The notes: a model not told the origin generated them from the letters alone. DNA of 64,000 nucleotides from Arthrobacter alpinus (GCF_001294625.1 NZ_CP012677.1:2914001-2978000), one strand, 5' to 3'. Positions 38,525 through 48,338 are shown, counted from the first letter of the stretch. Numbers and translations: made by a program.

Positions 38525-38989
38525 CTATTCGCTCCTTGTGGGATTGTTTGGTTCTACTTCATCAGTGTTCTTGGCGGTGCAGTCCGGGCACGTGCCCCAG
38601 TAAATGACCTCAGCCTCGTCGATGGAGAATCCGTGGCTGTTAGAGGCGTGCAGGCACGGGGCCTCCCCCACGGAACAGTCGACGTCGGCGATGTCGCCAC
38701 AGCTACGGCAGACCACGTGGTGGTGGTTGTCACCCACCCGGGCCTCAAAGCGCGCCGGCGAGCCCGAAGGCTCAATCCGGCGTACCAGGCGGGCCTCGCC
38801 CAGCGCCGCCAGGACGTCATAGACGGCCTGCTTGGAGACACTGCCGAGGTCCTTGCGGACTGCACCAATAATGGTGTCAGCATCAGCGTGCGGATGGGTC
38901 CGGACTGCGTCCAGAACAGCAACCCGCGGAGCCGTCACGCGCAGCGCGGCTGCTCGCAACATCTCTTCGGGGTTCTGCCATGTGTCCAT
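38525..38989 (-). CDS. Fur-family regulator (PerR/FurA/CatR-like)
   Basis: A 154-residue metal-dependent repressor. The winged helix covers [14 protein letters not shown] to [16 protein letters not shown]. The regulatory metal site HHHVVC and the structural zinc cysteines CRSC and CPDC are present. Fur proteins next to catalase genes in Actinobacteria (FurA, CatR) repress the operon until peroxide oxidises them. The start at ATG 38989 leaves a clean dyad operator upstream. It is the first gene of the operon with katA. Confidence 0.92.
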   Translation of the reverse strand: MDTWQNPEEMLRAAALRVTAPRVAVLDAVRTHPHADADTIIGAVRKDLGSVSKQAVYDVLAALGEARLVRRIEPSGSPARFEARVGDNHHHVVCRSCGDIADVDCSVGEAPCLHASNSHGFSIDEAEVIYWGTCPDCTAKNTDEVEPNNPTRSE

Positions 38990-39010
38990 GGCTCCACTCT
39001 TGCATGCTTT

Positions 39011-39025
39011 CTGGACTGAGTCCAG
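39011..39025. promoter_or_regulatory. 7-1-7 dyad CTGGACT-G-AGTCCAG, candidate Fur/PerR box
   Basis: A perfect inverted repeat with a single central base, 22 bases upstream of the fur-type start codon. A 7-1-7 dyad is the classical form of Fur and PerR operators, and autoregulation of the fur-katA operon is the simplest reading. Confidence 0.72.
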
Positions 39026-39138
39026 TAAGGCCTTCTTTTGGGGGACCCTCCTGCACAGGGGCAGCTGACTGCCGTTCACCCCACAATCGTGACAACGCGC
39101 CTAGTACCGGGCCGGAGGAATCCGTAGGCTCCTTGTCT

Positions 39139-39774
39139 ATGAACACATTGGCCGGCATTCCAGGAGCAGCGTGCGAGTTTTATGCCGAACTCGAGCAAAA
39201 CAACAATCGTGAATGGTGGCTGGCCCACAAAGACCAATACCACGATCTCGTGAAGGTCCCGCTGGAAGCCGTGCTTGCCCAACTAATGCCCGTCTTTGGC
39301 GACGCCAAGCTTTTTCGGCCCTACCGGGATATGCGATTTTCACTCGACAAGGCACCCTACAAGAGAGCGCAGGGCGCCTTTGTCTCAAACTATGAGGGCG
39401 TCGGATTTTACCTTCAGGTCAGCGCCGACGGTCTCTTGCTGGGGGGCGGTTACCGATCGTTCTCACCCGCGCAGCTGTCACGGTACAGATCTGCTGTGGA
39501 CGCAACTGCCAGCGGAGAAGCCTTGGCGAGGATCGTTGAGAACCTCGCAATGGCCGGGTTCACCATTGACGGGCAGATACTCAAGACCGTACCGCGTGGC
39601 TTCGTGCGGGATCACCCCCGGGCCGAACTACTCAAACACAAGACGCTCGGCGCGTCGCTACTGCCGGGCCGGCCGGAGTGGATGGAGACGGCCAATCTCG
39701 CCACCGAGGTGGCCGCCCGATGGGAACAGCTGCGCCCGCTCGTGGACTGGGTCATCCGCTACGCACCGCCATGA
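39139..39774 (+). CDS. DUF2461 family protein
   Basis: A 211-residue protein matching the DUF2461 (TIGR02453) family. It has FYAELEQNNNREWW near the N-terminus, FRPYRDMRFSLDKAPYK and a VSADGLLLGGGYRSF segment typical of the group. The function of the family is not established. The start is ATG 39139; the open frame further upstream runs through the fur operator and is not coding. There is no signal peptide or membrane segment. Confidence 0.87.
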   Translation: MNTLAGIPGAACEFYAELEQNNNREWWLAHKDQYHDLVKVPLEAVLAQLMPVFGDAKLFRPYRDMRFSLDKAPYKRAQGAFVSNYEGVGFYLQVSADGLLLGGGYRSFSPAQLSRYRSAVDATASGEALARIVENLAMAGFTIDGQILKTVPRGFVRDHPRAELLKHKTLGASLLPGRPEWMETANLATEVAARWEQLRPLVDWVIRYAPP

Positions 39775-39819
39775 GCGCGGCAGTTGAGCCCGTCGATACC
39801 CAGACCTGAACGTGCTCGA

Positions 39820-40665
39820 TCAGTGCAGACGCTTGAGGTAGAAGTGCATCGGGGCGTGACGGATACGCCTCGGTGTGATCCTCACCAGGACTGCGGCCAG
39901 CTTGAACATTGCCGCAAGCGCCTTGTCCTTGCGCGTAGACCAGGCAAAGCCATACAACTCCCGCAACGACAAGGGAAGAAGACCGACCGTCAGGAACCGT
40001 GCCAGCGGCATGATGGCTTTCACCCACAGTGGCGCATGCCTTGCTGCCAGCAATTCGTGTGCCACCGACCTGATGGTCTCATCCACCCGCAATGAAGTCA
40101 GCTGACATTCCCAGTAAACGGCAAAATCTGCACGGGTCGCCGGCCAGAGGTCTGCAGGCATGCCCAGCGCAGCGCCAAGTACGCCATAGTCCCTGTACAC
40201 AGTTTCAGCAACGTCTGGGCCCAAGGCCGGGAACAAGGCGCGGTAGCTTTGCATTCCGGAGTCATAGAGGGTGGCTGCCACCCATAGTTGGAGCACCGGG
40301 TCACCGGCGGAGTAGGCAGGGTGTGCCGCGGTCCTTGGCCCTTTGACCGGGTGGTGCGCACGCTGGACCCGTACCTGCACCAGTTTCTGTTGCTCCGGGG
40401 TCCCGTTGGTCAGCGCATAGATGTAGCTGAGCGTCCCGTGAAGACGCTTGAGCGGATCCGCCGCAAAGTTCGAGTGCTGTGCCACGCCGTATCCCACACC
40501 CGGATTGGCCAACTGCAATAGGATGGCCCGTCCGGCACCGGCCAGGATGACGGCCTCCGGGGCAATGTCCGCAATGCTCAAAACATGCGTGCGTCTGGAC
40601 AAAAGGCCGCCTGCACGCGAAGGCGTTTGCGTGGGTTCTGAGCTTTGGCTCGCGTTACCCGTCAC
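39820..40665 (-). CDS. DUF2236 / MpaB-type oxygenase family protein
   Basis: A 281-residue mostly helical protein of the DUF2236 family, related to the haem-binding MpaB and latex-clearing oxygenases. Typical features are LLQLANPGVGYGVAQHSNF, the histidine-containing RVQRAHHPVKG and a later DPVLQLWVAATLYDS. Family proteins bind haem b through conserved His and Arg residues. The enzymatic role in this organism is unknown. Confidence 0.82.
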   Translation of the reverse strand: MTGNASQSSEPTQTPSRAGGLLSRRTHVLSIADIAPEAVILAGAGRAILLQLANPGVGYGVAQHSNFAADPLKRLHGTLSYIYALTNGTPEQQKLVQVRVQRAHHPVKGPRTAAHPAYSAGDPVLQLWVAATLYDSGMQSYRALFPALGPDVAETVYRDYGVLGAALGMPADLWPATRADFAVYWECQLTSLRVDETIRSVAHELLAARHAPLWVKAIMPLARFLTVGLLPLSLRELYGFAWSTRKDKALAAMFKLAAVLVRITPRRIRHAPMHFYLKRLH

Positions 40666-40814
40666 AGTCCGCCTCCACCTTGTTGTTCAAATGATGTTGC
40701 CACCCAGTCAGCTTGACACAGCCAACTGGGAGTGAATCGCTTGCTTCTCAGTGGCGCCTCGCACAGGTAGGCTCAAGAGACTTCGCTGCGCACCCTAGAG
40801 AGGTCCGGTCATTC

Positions 40815-41981
40815 GTGCCATTTCCACTTTTCTCAAAAGCTCTAGGATCACCTGTATTGATTCCAGCCGGAACACCATTCAGCCCCGATGACATCACCTT
40901 CTTCCAGGGAAAGCACTCCGGGCGAACACTGGCAGAAGCCATAGGGGAAGCAGATCTGGTGGTTTCCTGCCCACACGCAGGCGACGCTATTCCAGAGGAA
41001 ATCGCTGAATTCTTGGCGCCGGGATTCACTCACCGGCTGCAGTCCGACTACAGCGACAGGACCACTGGACCAATCTGTCAGGCGTGGGCGGCCCTAGACA
41101 GCCGCATCCTCTTCGTGCAGAACCCTCATCCACGGCTCTTGCGGGACCCAAACCGAGCGAGACCCGATGATTTAGGCCCACAGTTACGCGAAGCCTTTGC
41201 GAGGGTCCGTGCGGCAGGCGCATGGAACAGAGTGGATTTAACGGGTGTTGACACCATCCGTCCTGTGACTTTTTCCTTTTACCCCCTGCTCAAGGTTCCC
41301 GAAACCGATACCGAGCTCGAGCATATGGTGGCAGTCTTTACCGATGTTGCCAGCCGCGGTCTGGAGGTCTATGAAAAGACTAGGGACAAACTCCGGAACG
41401 CCGTGCTCGAATCGACCACGGCACGAATTGCCGGAACGGGACAACCCGGGCATGTCTTTACCTTGTCATTCCACGACACCATGAACCACACCACCACCAG
41501 TGACGGTGCCGTAAATGTGGAACGTGCCGAGCCGGACAAACTACCTGCTGTGGCGGCGTTGTCCAACCGCGGAGACGAAAACGGTGAACGGCGTGGTGAG
41601 GAAGTGATCACCATGGACCCCGAAATGCTCCGAGTTCTCGCCGATTGCCACCGGGCAGGTTTCAAAACGACCGACCCAGCAGCGGTGACGCTCAACAAGC
41701 CCTATCTAGGTAGCCAGGAGATCGTCGCGGCCGGCACTCTATTCCGATCTCTGACGGATTCAACGTTCCGCAAAGCAATCGGCAGCAGCGAACTGGCTGT
41801 GGGGGCCGTACAGGCGGAATTCTTGCGTGAATTTTTGATCGGCGAGGCAGCCACCAAGGAACTCTTGCAACCTGGCACTGGATGGCCCAAAGAAGATCCG
41901 GCTTGGACGATGAAACTGGCGCATGCCTGCAAGACCAGCTGGGATGGGTTCCGTACTTCCTTAGCCGAGGCAACCAAGTAG
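40815..41981 (+). CDS. N-formylglutamate amidohydrolase-like protein
   Basis: A protein of about 388 residues with signs of the N-formylglutamate amidohydrolase family. These include LVVSCPHAGDAIPEEIAEFL with a likely zinc histidine, SDRTTGPICQAWAAL, NPHPRLLRDPNR, and a second histidine region FTLSFHDTMNHT. The C-terminal 150 residues are extra. I place the start at GTG 40815, behind GAGAGG. A TTG 34 codons earlier is open but lies in promoter-like sequence (TTGACA). It ends at a strong terminator. The substrate is uncertain. Confidence 0.62.
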   Translation: MPFPLFSKALGSPVLIPAGTPFSPDDITFFQGKHSGRTLAEAIGEADLVVSCPHAGDAIPEEIAEFLAPGFTHRLQSDYSDRTTGPICQAWAALDSRILFVQNPHPRLLRDPNRARPDDLGPQLREAFARVRAAGAWNRVDLTGVDTIRPVTFSFYPLLKVPETDTELEHMVAVFTDVASRGLEVYEKTRDKLRNAVLESTTARIAGTGQPGHVFTLSFHDTMNHTTTSDGAVNVERAEPDKLPAVAALSNRGDENGERRGEEVITMDPEMLRVLADCHRAGFKTTDPAAVTLNKPYLGSQEIVAAGTLFRSLTDSTFRKAIGSSELAVGAVQAEFLREFLIGEAATKELLQPGTGWPKEDPAWTMKLAHACKTSWDGFRTSLAEATK

Positions 41982-42047
41982 AGCCAGAAACGCCAGGTTG
42001 CTGGCCCTACCATCACCACGATGACAGCCTAGGACAAATATTGAGGG

Positions 42048-42083
42048 GAGCCGGGTAGCTCGCCTCTGCGAGCTACCCGGCTC
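42048..42083. terminator. Perfect 16-base terminator hairpin
   Basis: GAGCCGGGTAGCTCGC (42048-42063) pairs with 42068-42083 around a CTCT loop. It separates the plus-strand amidohydrolase-like gene from the convergent surface-protein remnant. Confidence 0.85.
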
Positions 42084-42128
42084 TCTACTCACCGTCGCTG
42101 TTTTGGAAGGGTGCCGCTTCGCCGGCGA

Positions 42129-43069
42129 CTATTGTTGGCGAGTTCGTCCCCGGGCACCGCCGAGAGAAGCCGCACCCATCACCAGAAGGATTCCTGCTCC
42201 AAGGATCAAGGAGATACTACTGGAGCCTGTGTACGCCAGCTCACCGGAGACAGAAGATGTCGAAGGATTCATGCTCGTCACAGGCGAAGTGGCCAGTGAG
42301 GTCGCCGGAAACCACGCAGGCGCCGTAGCAGGAGTGGTCGCGGGAGCGGCGGTGCCGCTACCGGTTCCACCGGCACTGGCGAAGCCCTGCTGTGCTGCTA
42401 CCGGAAACCCGGCGCCATCCATCGTCACCAGTCCGGAGTTGCTGTACAAGCCCTTAGCGGTGTCCGTAAGTGAGGCTTTAACAAACTACTGCACGTAGAT
42501 GCCCTCGGGCAAGGACTGCGCACCCACCCAAATTACCGTAAGTCCAGAGGGATCGCAGATGAAACTTGTCGGCGGGCAGGCATCGCTGGGATCGACAATG
42601 GCCCTAGTGGCTCCAATCTTGGTTCCGACCACGACGTATTCGGTACTGCACTCCAAGGCCATGCCCCTGGAGTGTCCGTGATGGTGAGAGCATTAACGTC
42701 GTTGCTCGTCGTGGGGGCGATGATCCGGGACCGAAGTTTGGTTTGTGATCCATCGATCCACCACATGTATCTAACTGCCGAGGTTAAAGCTGCTAGCACC
42801 CACCATTCCAATTCGGCGGACAATTGCATGCTGAATGTGCCCCCCGCATCGGACTTATCAGGGTCCGCCCAGGTACACGTGAAATTCACCAGGCCCCATT
42901 GGCTGACGGTCCTCGCCGTGGTGTTGATCGAGGTGATTGCCGAGGGAATCACCTCCTCCGAAGCACTGTTGGCCCCCGCCAAGAAGCCGGCGAACAACAA
43001 GGGTAACCCCATCACCAAAACTAGGAATCCTGCCAACCGGCGCTGCCTGCTTTGGTTGATCATGTACAT
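42129..43069 (-). pseudogene. Broken cell-wall-anchored surface protein
   Basis: A gene of about 313 codons interrupted twice. It starts with a signal peptide (residues about 10-36) and an adhesin-like Ig domain (TARTVSQWGLVNFTCTWADP). The frame shifts at a G4 run (42664-42667), then continues through MALECSTEYVVVG to YVQ, where a TAG stands at 42486-42488. It resumes with FVKASLTDTAKG and a Thr/Pro/Ala-rich stalk. The C-terminus is a sortase-type anchor: LAYTG, a hydrophobic span and RGRTRQQ. LAXTG is the form used by class E sortases. It is not functional as read. Confidence 0.82.
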
Positions 43070-43182
43070 CGTTCTTTAATTAGTGAATCCGATTGCGGCT
43101 TCACTAAGAGCACACGCCAAATTGCGGCATGAAAAAGTGCCATCTACTAAGGAACAGTGGCTTTGCTGCGAACCATGACGCA

Positions 43183-43217
43183 AAAAATCGCTAGGCTTCT
43201 TCCACAGGATAGAAGCC
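43183..43217 (-). terminator. Intrinsic terminator of the C4-dicarboxylate carrier gene
   Basis: GGCTTCT (43194-43200) pairs with AGAAGCC (43211-43217). On the minus strand the stem is followed by GATTTTTTG, giving a classic terminator about 40 bases after the carrier stop. Confidence 0.8.
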
Positions 43218-43258
43218 CTCCACATTTCGGCACAAGTACGGCAATTGGTTCATGCGAG

Positions 43259-44599
43259 CTAGCTCAGAATGGCGCCCAAAATGGCGCCGGGAATAAGAGT
43301 GCAGACGGCCAAAACAATCGTCGGAACAAAGAAGGAATGATCGTAGAGTTTGGTGCCAAGTTTGGTTGATCCACTCGCGTCAAAGTTCGCCGCAGCGATC
43401 TGCGAACCGTTGGTAGGGAGCAGATAGATTCCGGCAAAGGCGCCGGCCCACATTCCTGTAAGTAGTGCCGGAGCCATTCCCGCGGCCAAGCCAATGGGCA
43501 CCACCGTTCTAGTGGCCGTTGACTGGCTGGTAGTCAGGACGCAGACCAGGAAAACACCCAGGGCGAAGATCCAGGGGGCCTGCTGGACCAAGGCTCCAAC
43601 ACCTGTCGCAATTTGCTCGGTATGGGCGCTCAAGAAGGTATCGGTCAACCAGGCCAAACCAAACAGCGCAATGGCAGAGACCATGCCGGCTTTGAACACA
43701 GAGGTACTGGGTACTTCAGAGATTTTTGGCTTGCAGATAAGGAGGATCAAAGTTCCCACGAGCAGCATGATGACCTCAATCATGGGCGTCATGGCCATCG
43801 GGTTCCCTGATGCATCAAGGGGCCGGATACCCTTCCACAAGCCAAAGACCACGATTGCGGCCACGCCCAGGAAGAAGATGAGCGCAGCGTTGCGACCCTC
43901 TTTGGTCACCGTCACCTGAACTTCGGCGGCAGAACCAGCGGCGTCAGGTGCGGCAATGACTCCCGCGGCGATTTTGGCCTGAATCTCGGGATCTTCCTCG
44001 ATTTCCTTGCCCAATTTGTTAACTACAAACGCGGCTGCGATGATGCCTATCAGTGCCGCCGGGAACGTGACTTTGATGATGTCGATGAGTTCAAAGTTGT
44101 AGGGCCCGACGGCGGTCAGGGTCACCATGGCCGCCATAGCGGCGGAGACCGGGCTACAGGCAAGCGCTACGCCCGTGGCCACCACGGAGAGTGAAAGTGG
44201 ACGCGAAGGGCGGACGCCATTGCGGTAGGAAAGATCGGAGATGACTGGCAGCAACGGGTATAAGATGTTGCTGGTTCCGGCACCCACAGCAAATAAGAAG
44301 GAGACAAGCGGGGCAACAAAAGTAATGCGTTTGGGATTCGTGGCGATGAGCTTGGCGGCGATGGAAACCATCCAATCGATACCTCCGGCCACCTGCATAG
44401 TGGCACTGGCAACAATGACTGCCATGACTATCAACAAAGCATCAACTGGCGGGGACCCCACAGGTAGCCCCAGGACGAACACCAGGACAGCTACGCCGGC
44501 ACCGCCCCACAGCCCCAATCCGACCCCGCTGGACCGTGTGCCCATGACAATGGCGCCCAGAACCACAAAAAGCTCAACTATGAAACGTACGGTATCCAT
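43259..44599 (-). CDS. DcuA/DcuB-type C4-dicarboxylate transporter
   Basis: A 446-residue membrane carrier with ten or more hydrophobic segments. Family-like stretches include FIVELFVVLGAIVMGTR at the N-terminus, GAGTSNILYPLLPVISDLSY, LACSPVSAAMAAMVTL and LPTNGSQIAAANFD. Dcu carriers exchange fumarate, aspartate and succinate, mainly under low oxygen in enteric bacteria. The start is ATG 44599, behind GGTGGGGG. It has its own terminator and sits behind an amino-acid permease. Confidence 0.85.
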   Translation of the reverse strand: MDTVRFIVELFVVLGAIVMGTRSSGVGLGLWGGAGVAVLVFVLGLPVGSPPVDALLIVMAVIVASATMQVAGGIDWMVSIAAKLIATNPKRITFVAPLVSFLFAVGAGTSNILYPLLPVISDLSYRNGVRPSRPLSLSVVATGVALACSPVSAAMAAMVTLTAVGPYNFELIDIIKVTFPAALIGIIAAAFVVNKLGKEIEEDPEIQAKIAAGVIAAPDAAGSAAEVQVTVTKEGRNAALIFFLGVAAIVVFGLWKGIRPLDASGNPMAMTPMIEVIMLLVGTLILLICKPKISEVPSTSVFKAGMVSAIALFGLAWLTDTFLSAHTEQIATGVGALVQQAPWIFALGVFLVCVLTTSQSTATRTVVPIGLAAGMAPALLTGMWAGAFAGIYLLPTNGSQIAAANFDASGSTKLGTKLYDHSFFVPTIVLAVCTLIPGAILGAILS

Positions 44600-44710
44600 C
44601 GATGCCCCCACCCGAAGAGATTGTTTCAGGCCAGATTACAGTAGGAAAAGTGGCAATCGGCCGGTATGTCTCGGTAATCGGGAGGAATCAATCCCGCAGG
44701 ATTCACAGGT

Positions 44711-46219
44711 CTACCTGAGGTTCTGTGGAACGCTCGTGGCAAGGCCGGCGGCTTCTTCACGGTGCAACCGTGAATTCCAATGCCCGTAGGAGAAGTAGAA
44801 CACCAGCCCCACAGCCAGCCATATGGCAAAGAAGACCCATGTCAGGGTGGCTAGGTTGAACATCAGGTAGATGCACAGCAGGGCGGAGAGGGTGGGGATG
44901 ACCGGACCAAACGGGACCCTGAAGGCCGGCTTGAGATCGGGGCGCTTGTGCCGCAAGACCATGATGCCAATGCTGACCATGACAAACGCGCTGAGCGTGC
45001 CAATGTTGATCATTTCACTGAGCAGTTCCACAGGGGTGAACCCGGCCAGAATGGCCACTAGGGCGCCACACATGATCTGGGTCCGCGCCGGTGTGGCGTG
45101 CTTGTCCGAGGTCCGGCTCAGCCCGCGGGGCAGTAGCCCGTCACGGCTCATGGCCATCGTGACCCGGGCAAGGCCCATCAGCAGCACCATGATCACGGTG
45201 GTCAGGCCAATCAGGGATCCCAGGGAAATGATCACCACGGCCCAGTCGGCGCCCACCAGGGCAAACGCTGTCGATAGTGAGGGATCGGCTTGGGCGGCCA
45301 AATCCTTGTAGGAGACCATGCCGGTGACGGCCAAGGTAACCAGGATGTACAGCACGGTGACCACTGCTAGGCCAGCAAAAATGCCACGGGGCAGGGTCTG
45401 GGAGGGGTTCTTGACTTCTTCGGCGCTTGTGGCGACAACATCGAAGCCAATAAAGGCAAAGAACACCAGCGCGGCACCGGAAATGATGCCGGCAAAGCCG
45501 TACATGGCGGGCTCACCGCCGGTCAGCAAGGAAATGAATGGCTGGTGCTGCCAGGCCACATCGGTCAACGGCGACGGCTGCGACGACGGCACAAACGGCA
45601 GGTAATTCTCGGCCTTGACGTAAAAGAAGCCCACCACGATGACAAAAATGACGATGCCGATCTTGATCATCGTGAACACGTTGTTGATGCGGGCCGATAA
45701 CTTGGTGCCGATGACGAGCACCACGGTGAACGCGGCAACAACGATCAGCGGACCCCAGTAGACGTGGACGCCGCCGATGGCAAAGTTCGATGGCACGTTG
45801 ATATTGACTGCTTGAAGGAAGTTGCTCAGGTACACGCCCCAATACTTGGCGATCACCGAGGCCGCCATCAGCAGTTCCAGAATAAGGTTCCACCCTATGA
45901 TCCAGGCCAGCAGCTCCCCCACCGTGGCGTAGGTGAAAACGTAGGCGCTTCCAGTGACGGGGATTGCCGTGGCAAATTCGGCATAGCACATGATCGCCAG
46001 GGCGCAGGTGATGGCCGCCAGAACGAAGGACACGGTGACGGCCGGGCCTGCGTAGTCGGCCGCGGCCTTGGCACCCACGGAAAAGATGCCGGCACCCACG
46101 GCCACGGCGATCCCCATGATCATCAAGTCCCACGTGCTCAAGGTGCGTTTGAGCGAGTGCCCTGGCTCCTGTGCATCAGCCAATGATCGTTCAATGGATT
46201 TGGTTCGGAACAAGTTCAT
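44711..46219 (-). CDS. APC-family amino-acid permease (cationic amino-acid type)
   Basis: A 502-residue permease with twelve predicted membrane segments. The APC signature is visible in MIMGIAVAVGAGIFSVGAKA and in FAFIGFDVVATSAEEVKNP. Relatives such as YfnA and the CAT group take up amino acids with protons. The substrate here is not certain. It is separate from the dicarboxylate carrier gene by 111 bases and could share a transcript with it. Confidence 0.88.
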   Translation of the reverse strand: MNLFRTKSIERSLADAQEPGHSLKRTLSTWDLMIMGIAVAVGAGIFSVGAKAAADYAGPAVTVSFVLAAITCALAIMCYAEFATAIPVTGSAYVFTYATVGELLAWIIGWNLILELLMAASVIAKYWGVYLSNFLQAVNINVPSNFAIGGVHVYWGPLIVVAAFTVVLVIGTKLSARINNVFTMIKIGIVIFVIVVGFFYVKAENYLPFVPSSQPSPLTDVAWQHQPFISLLTGGEPAMYGFAGIISGAALVFFAFIGFDVVATSAEEVKNPSQTLPRGIFAGLAVVTVLYILVTLAVTGMVSYKDLAAQADPSLSTAFALVGADWAVVIISLGSLIGLTTVIMVLLMGLARVTMAMSRDGLLPRGLSRTSDKHATPARTQIMCGALVAILAGFTPVELLSEMINIGTLSAFVMVSIGIMVLRHKRPDLKPAFRVPFGPVIPTLSALLCIYLMFNLATLTWVFFAIWLAVGLVFYFSYGHWNSRLHREEAAGLATSVPQNLR

Positions 46220-46841
46220 GGAAACCGCTTAATCTTCAGGTGCGAACAACCTTTCAAGAGTAGCGAAGCACTACCAGAACAATCATATTCAATGAATTTT
46301 TTCTCATATTGTGAGATTTTGGTTCGTCATTTTGTGACTTGTCCATCCATAGGCGGAGTTTCAGAACGCCATTGCCACGTTGAAATCAGTGGCGCCAAGC
46401 GCCGAACTTCAGCGAATACCGGCGCATCACTGCCGTGGTGGTGCTTGCGTGTGGCGTGGCGTGGACGGAGCGTGAACGGCAGGAGAGATTGCGGTCCCGT
46501 CGCAGCCCCGGTGCCCGCATTCGTTGGCTGCCTTTGGTTGGGATCGAGCCCGCACCAACCCGCACTGCCAGTGCGAGATCAGGAAATCGTGACAAGAAGA
46601 TTGATAACTTTTTGAAGAGACTTTTTTCGCCCCCCGTCCATCTTCTCGTTCACCTTCACGGGTAGCTCAAGTGGCTGGCTATCCAGTGACCAGCGTCCGC
46701 TGCCCGGCCGTCAATTGGTACCGCCGAGCATCCTATTGGCGTCTCTGGTGCGGACCAAGATGGCGATGAAATCGGTTGCGGCACCGGCAACTTTGATCCC
46801 CCGCAAAAGGTTTGTTCTTCGCATGTGCAGCTATCACGAGA
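46220..46841. other. Long intergenic region with two adjacent dyads
   Basis: About 620 bases without a supportable gene. The part near the permease (46220-46330) is AT-rich and probably holds its promoter. At 46536-46575 two dyads adjoin: GGTTGG...CCAACC (46536-46560) and CGCACTG-C-CAGTGCG (46561-46575). The small open frames here have no ribosome sites and no family resemblance. Confidence 0.5.
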
Positions 46842-46880
46842 AAACCCGTTAGAAGTGAGCTACTCACTTCTAACGGGTTT
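46842..46880. terminator. Perfect 17-base terminator hairpin
   Basis: AAACCCGTTAGAAGTGA (46842-46858) pairs with 46864-46880 around a 5-base loop and ends in TTT on either strand. It terminates the first fprA gene on the minus strand. Confidence 0.88.
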
Positions 46881-46922
46881 GTGTTGCAGAGCTTCAGCCC
46901 ACCATTTCTTGGCGGTTCGGCG

Positions 46923-48338
46923 TTATTTGTTGGAAATGTTGACCATCTGCTCGCGGTCCACGACCTTGACGCGTTCGCGGACCACCTCCACCCCGGGCTC
47001 GGGCACATAGATGGCACCGAGCCCCTTCTCATGGGCGTCAAGCTTGTTCCAACCCTCCCACGTGGTGTAGTCGACGCCGCGGGCCTGCAGCAACGCCACG
47101 ATTTCCCGCTCATCCGGGCGTTCCGCGGGAGGCAGGCCGGCACGGTCCTCCAAAAGACAGCCAACGGTTTCCAGTGCGTCACCCTTGGTGTGCCCGATCA
47201 GGCCAACCGGCCCGCGCTTGATCCAGCCCGTTGCGTACAAGCCGGGGACAGGATTCCCGGCCGGATCCACCACTCGGCCTGCAACGTTCGGGATCACGCC
47301 GCGCTTGGCATCGAAACCGACCTCGGGCAGTTCCGAGCCGAAGTAGCCAACGGCACGGTAGACGGCCTGGATCGGGTACTGGAGAAATTCTCCGGTGCCG
47401 CGCACATTGCCGGTGCCGTCGAGCTCATTGCGCTCAAATTTGATTCCGGCCACCTTGCCAGCCACCCCAAGAATTTCCACTGGTGTGTGCAAGAAGTGCA
47501 GGTGCAGGCGGTGGGAGGCCGGCGTCCGGTTTTCCTCGTGTTCCTCGGCCAGCCAGTTGCTGAACGTGTTGACCATGGTCTTGATCTGGTTGTTGGACTT
47601 GATGGCGGCATCGGAGGCCTCGTCAAAGTCAAAGTCCTCGTCGTACAAGACGATGTCCACGTCCCGGGAATGGCTGAGTTCGCGCAATTCCAGGGGTGTG
47701 AACTTCACTTGTGCCGGGCCGCGGCGGCCAAAGATGTGCACATCGGTGGCCGGAGACTGCTTCAACCCGGCGTATACGTTGTCCGGAATTTCGGTGACGA
47801 GCAGGTCATCGGCATGTTTTGAGAGTACCCGGGCAATGTCCAAGGCCACGTTGCCGTTGCCAATGACGGCAATTTCCTTCGCCCGCAGAGGCCACTCGCG
47901 CGGCACATCCGGGTGCCCGTCGTACCAGGAAACAAAGTCCGCCCCGCCGTAGGAGCCGTCCAACTCGACCCCGGGAATGTTCAGGTCCGCGTCCTTGAGG
48001 GCGCCGGTCGCGAAGATGACGGCGTCGTAGTGGGTGCGAAGATCTGCCAGTGAGAGGTCACGCCCATAGCGCACATTGCCAAAGAAGCGGATGTCGCCGC
48101 GGTCCAAGACCTTGTGGAGGGCGTTCATGATGCCCTTGATGCGCGGGTGGTCCGGGGCCACGCCGTAGCGGATCAGGCCGTAGGGCGCGGGGTGGTCCTC
48201 GAAAATGTCAATGCTGACCGTGACGTCGCCACCGGCAACCTCCTGGGACTTCGTCAGGATATCCGCGGCATAGACGCCCGCCGGACCGGAGCCAATGATG
48301 GCGACACGGAACGGCCGAACGGTGCTGGAGTGAGACAA
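46923..48338 (-). CDS. fprA: Ferredoxin/adrenodoxin-type NADP reductase FprA (copy 1)
   Basis: A 471-residue flavoprotein passing electrons between NADPH and ferredoxin. The FAD motif is VAIIGSGPAGVYAAD, and the NADPH motif is VIGNGNVALDIARVL. Characteristic FprA stretches are APYGLIRYGVAPDHPRIKG and GWIKRGPVGLIGHTKGDAL. I place the start at TTG 48338, seven to eight bases after AAGGA; the frame continues upstream to 48578 without good starts. It is closely similar to a second copy at 59831-61309, with long identical blocks. It stands alone. Confidence 0.93.
   Translation of the reverse strand: MSHSSTVRPFRVAIIGSGPAGVYAADILTKSQEVAGGDVTVSIDIFEDHPAPYGLIRYGVAPDHPRIKGIMNALHKVLDRGDIRFFGNVRYGRDLSLADLRTHYDAVIFATGALKDADLNIPGVELDGSYGGADFVSWYDGHPDVPREWPLRAKEIAVIGNGNVALDIARVLSKHADDLLVTEIPDNVYAGLKQSPATDVHIFGRRGPAQVKFTPLELRELSHSRDVDIVLYDEDFDFDEASDAAIKSNNQIKTMVNTFSNWLAEEHEENRTPASHRLHLHFLHTPVEILGVAGKVAGIKFERNELDGTGNVRGTGEFLQYPIQAVYRAVGYFGSELPEVGFDAKRGVIPNVAGRVVDPAGNPVPGLYATGWIKRGPVGLIGHTKGDALETVGCLLEDRAGLPPAERPDEREIVALLQARGVDYTTWEGWNKLDAHEKGLGAIYVPEPGVEVVRERVKVVDREQMVNISNK

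Noticed and set aside
46530..46600. Possible tRNA or tRNA remnant (GGGATCGAGCCC resembles a T arm)
   Set aside because: The T arm does not pair properly and there is no acceptor or anticodon arm around it; the pairing supports two simple dyads instead.
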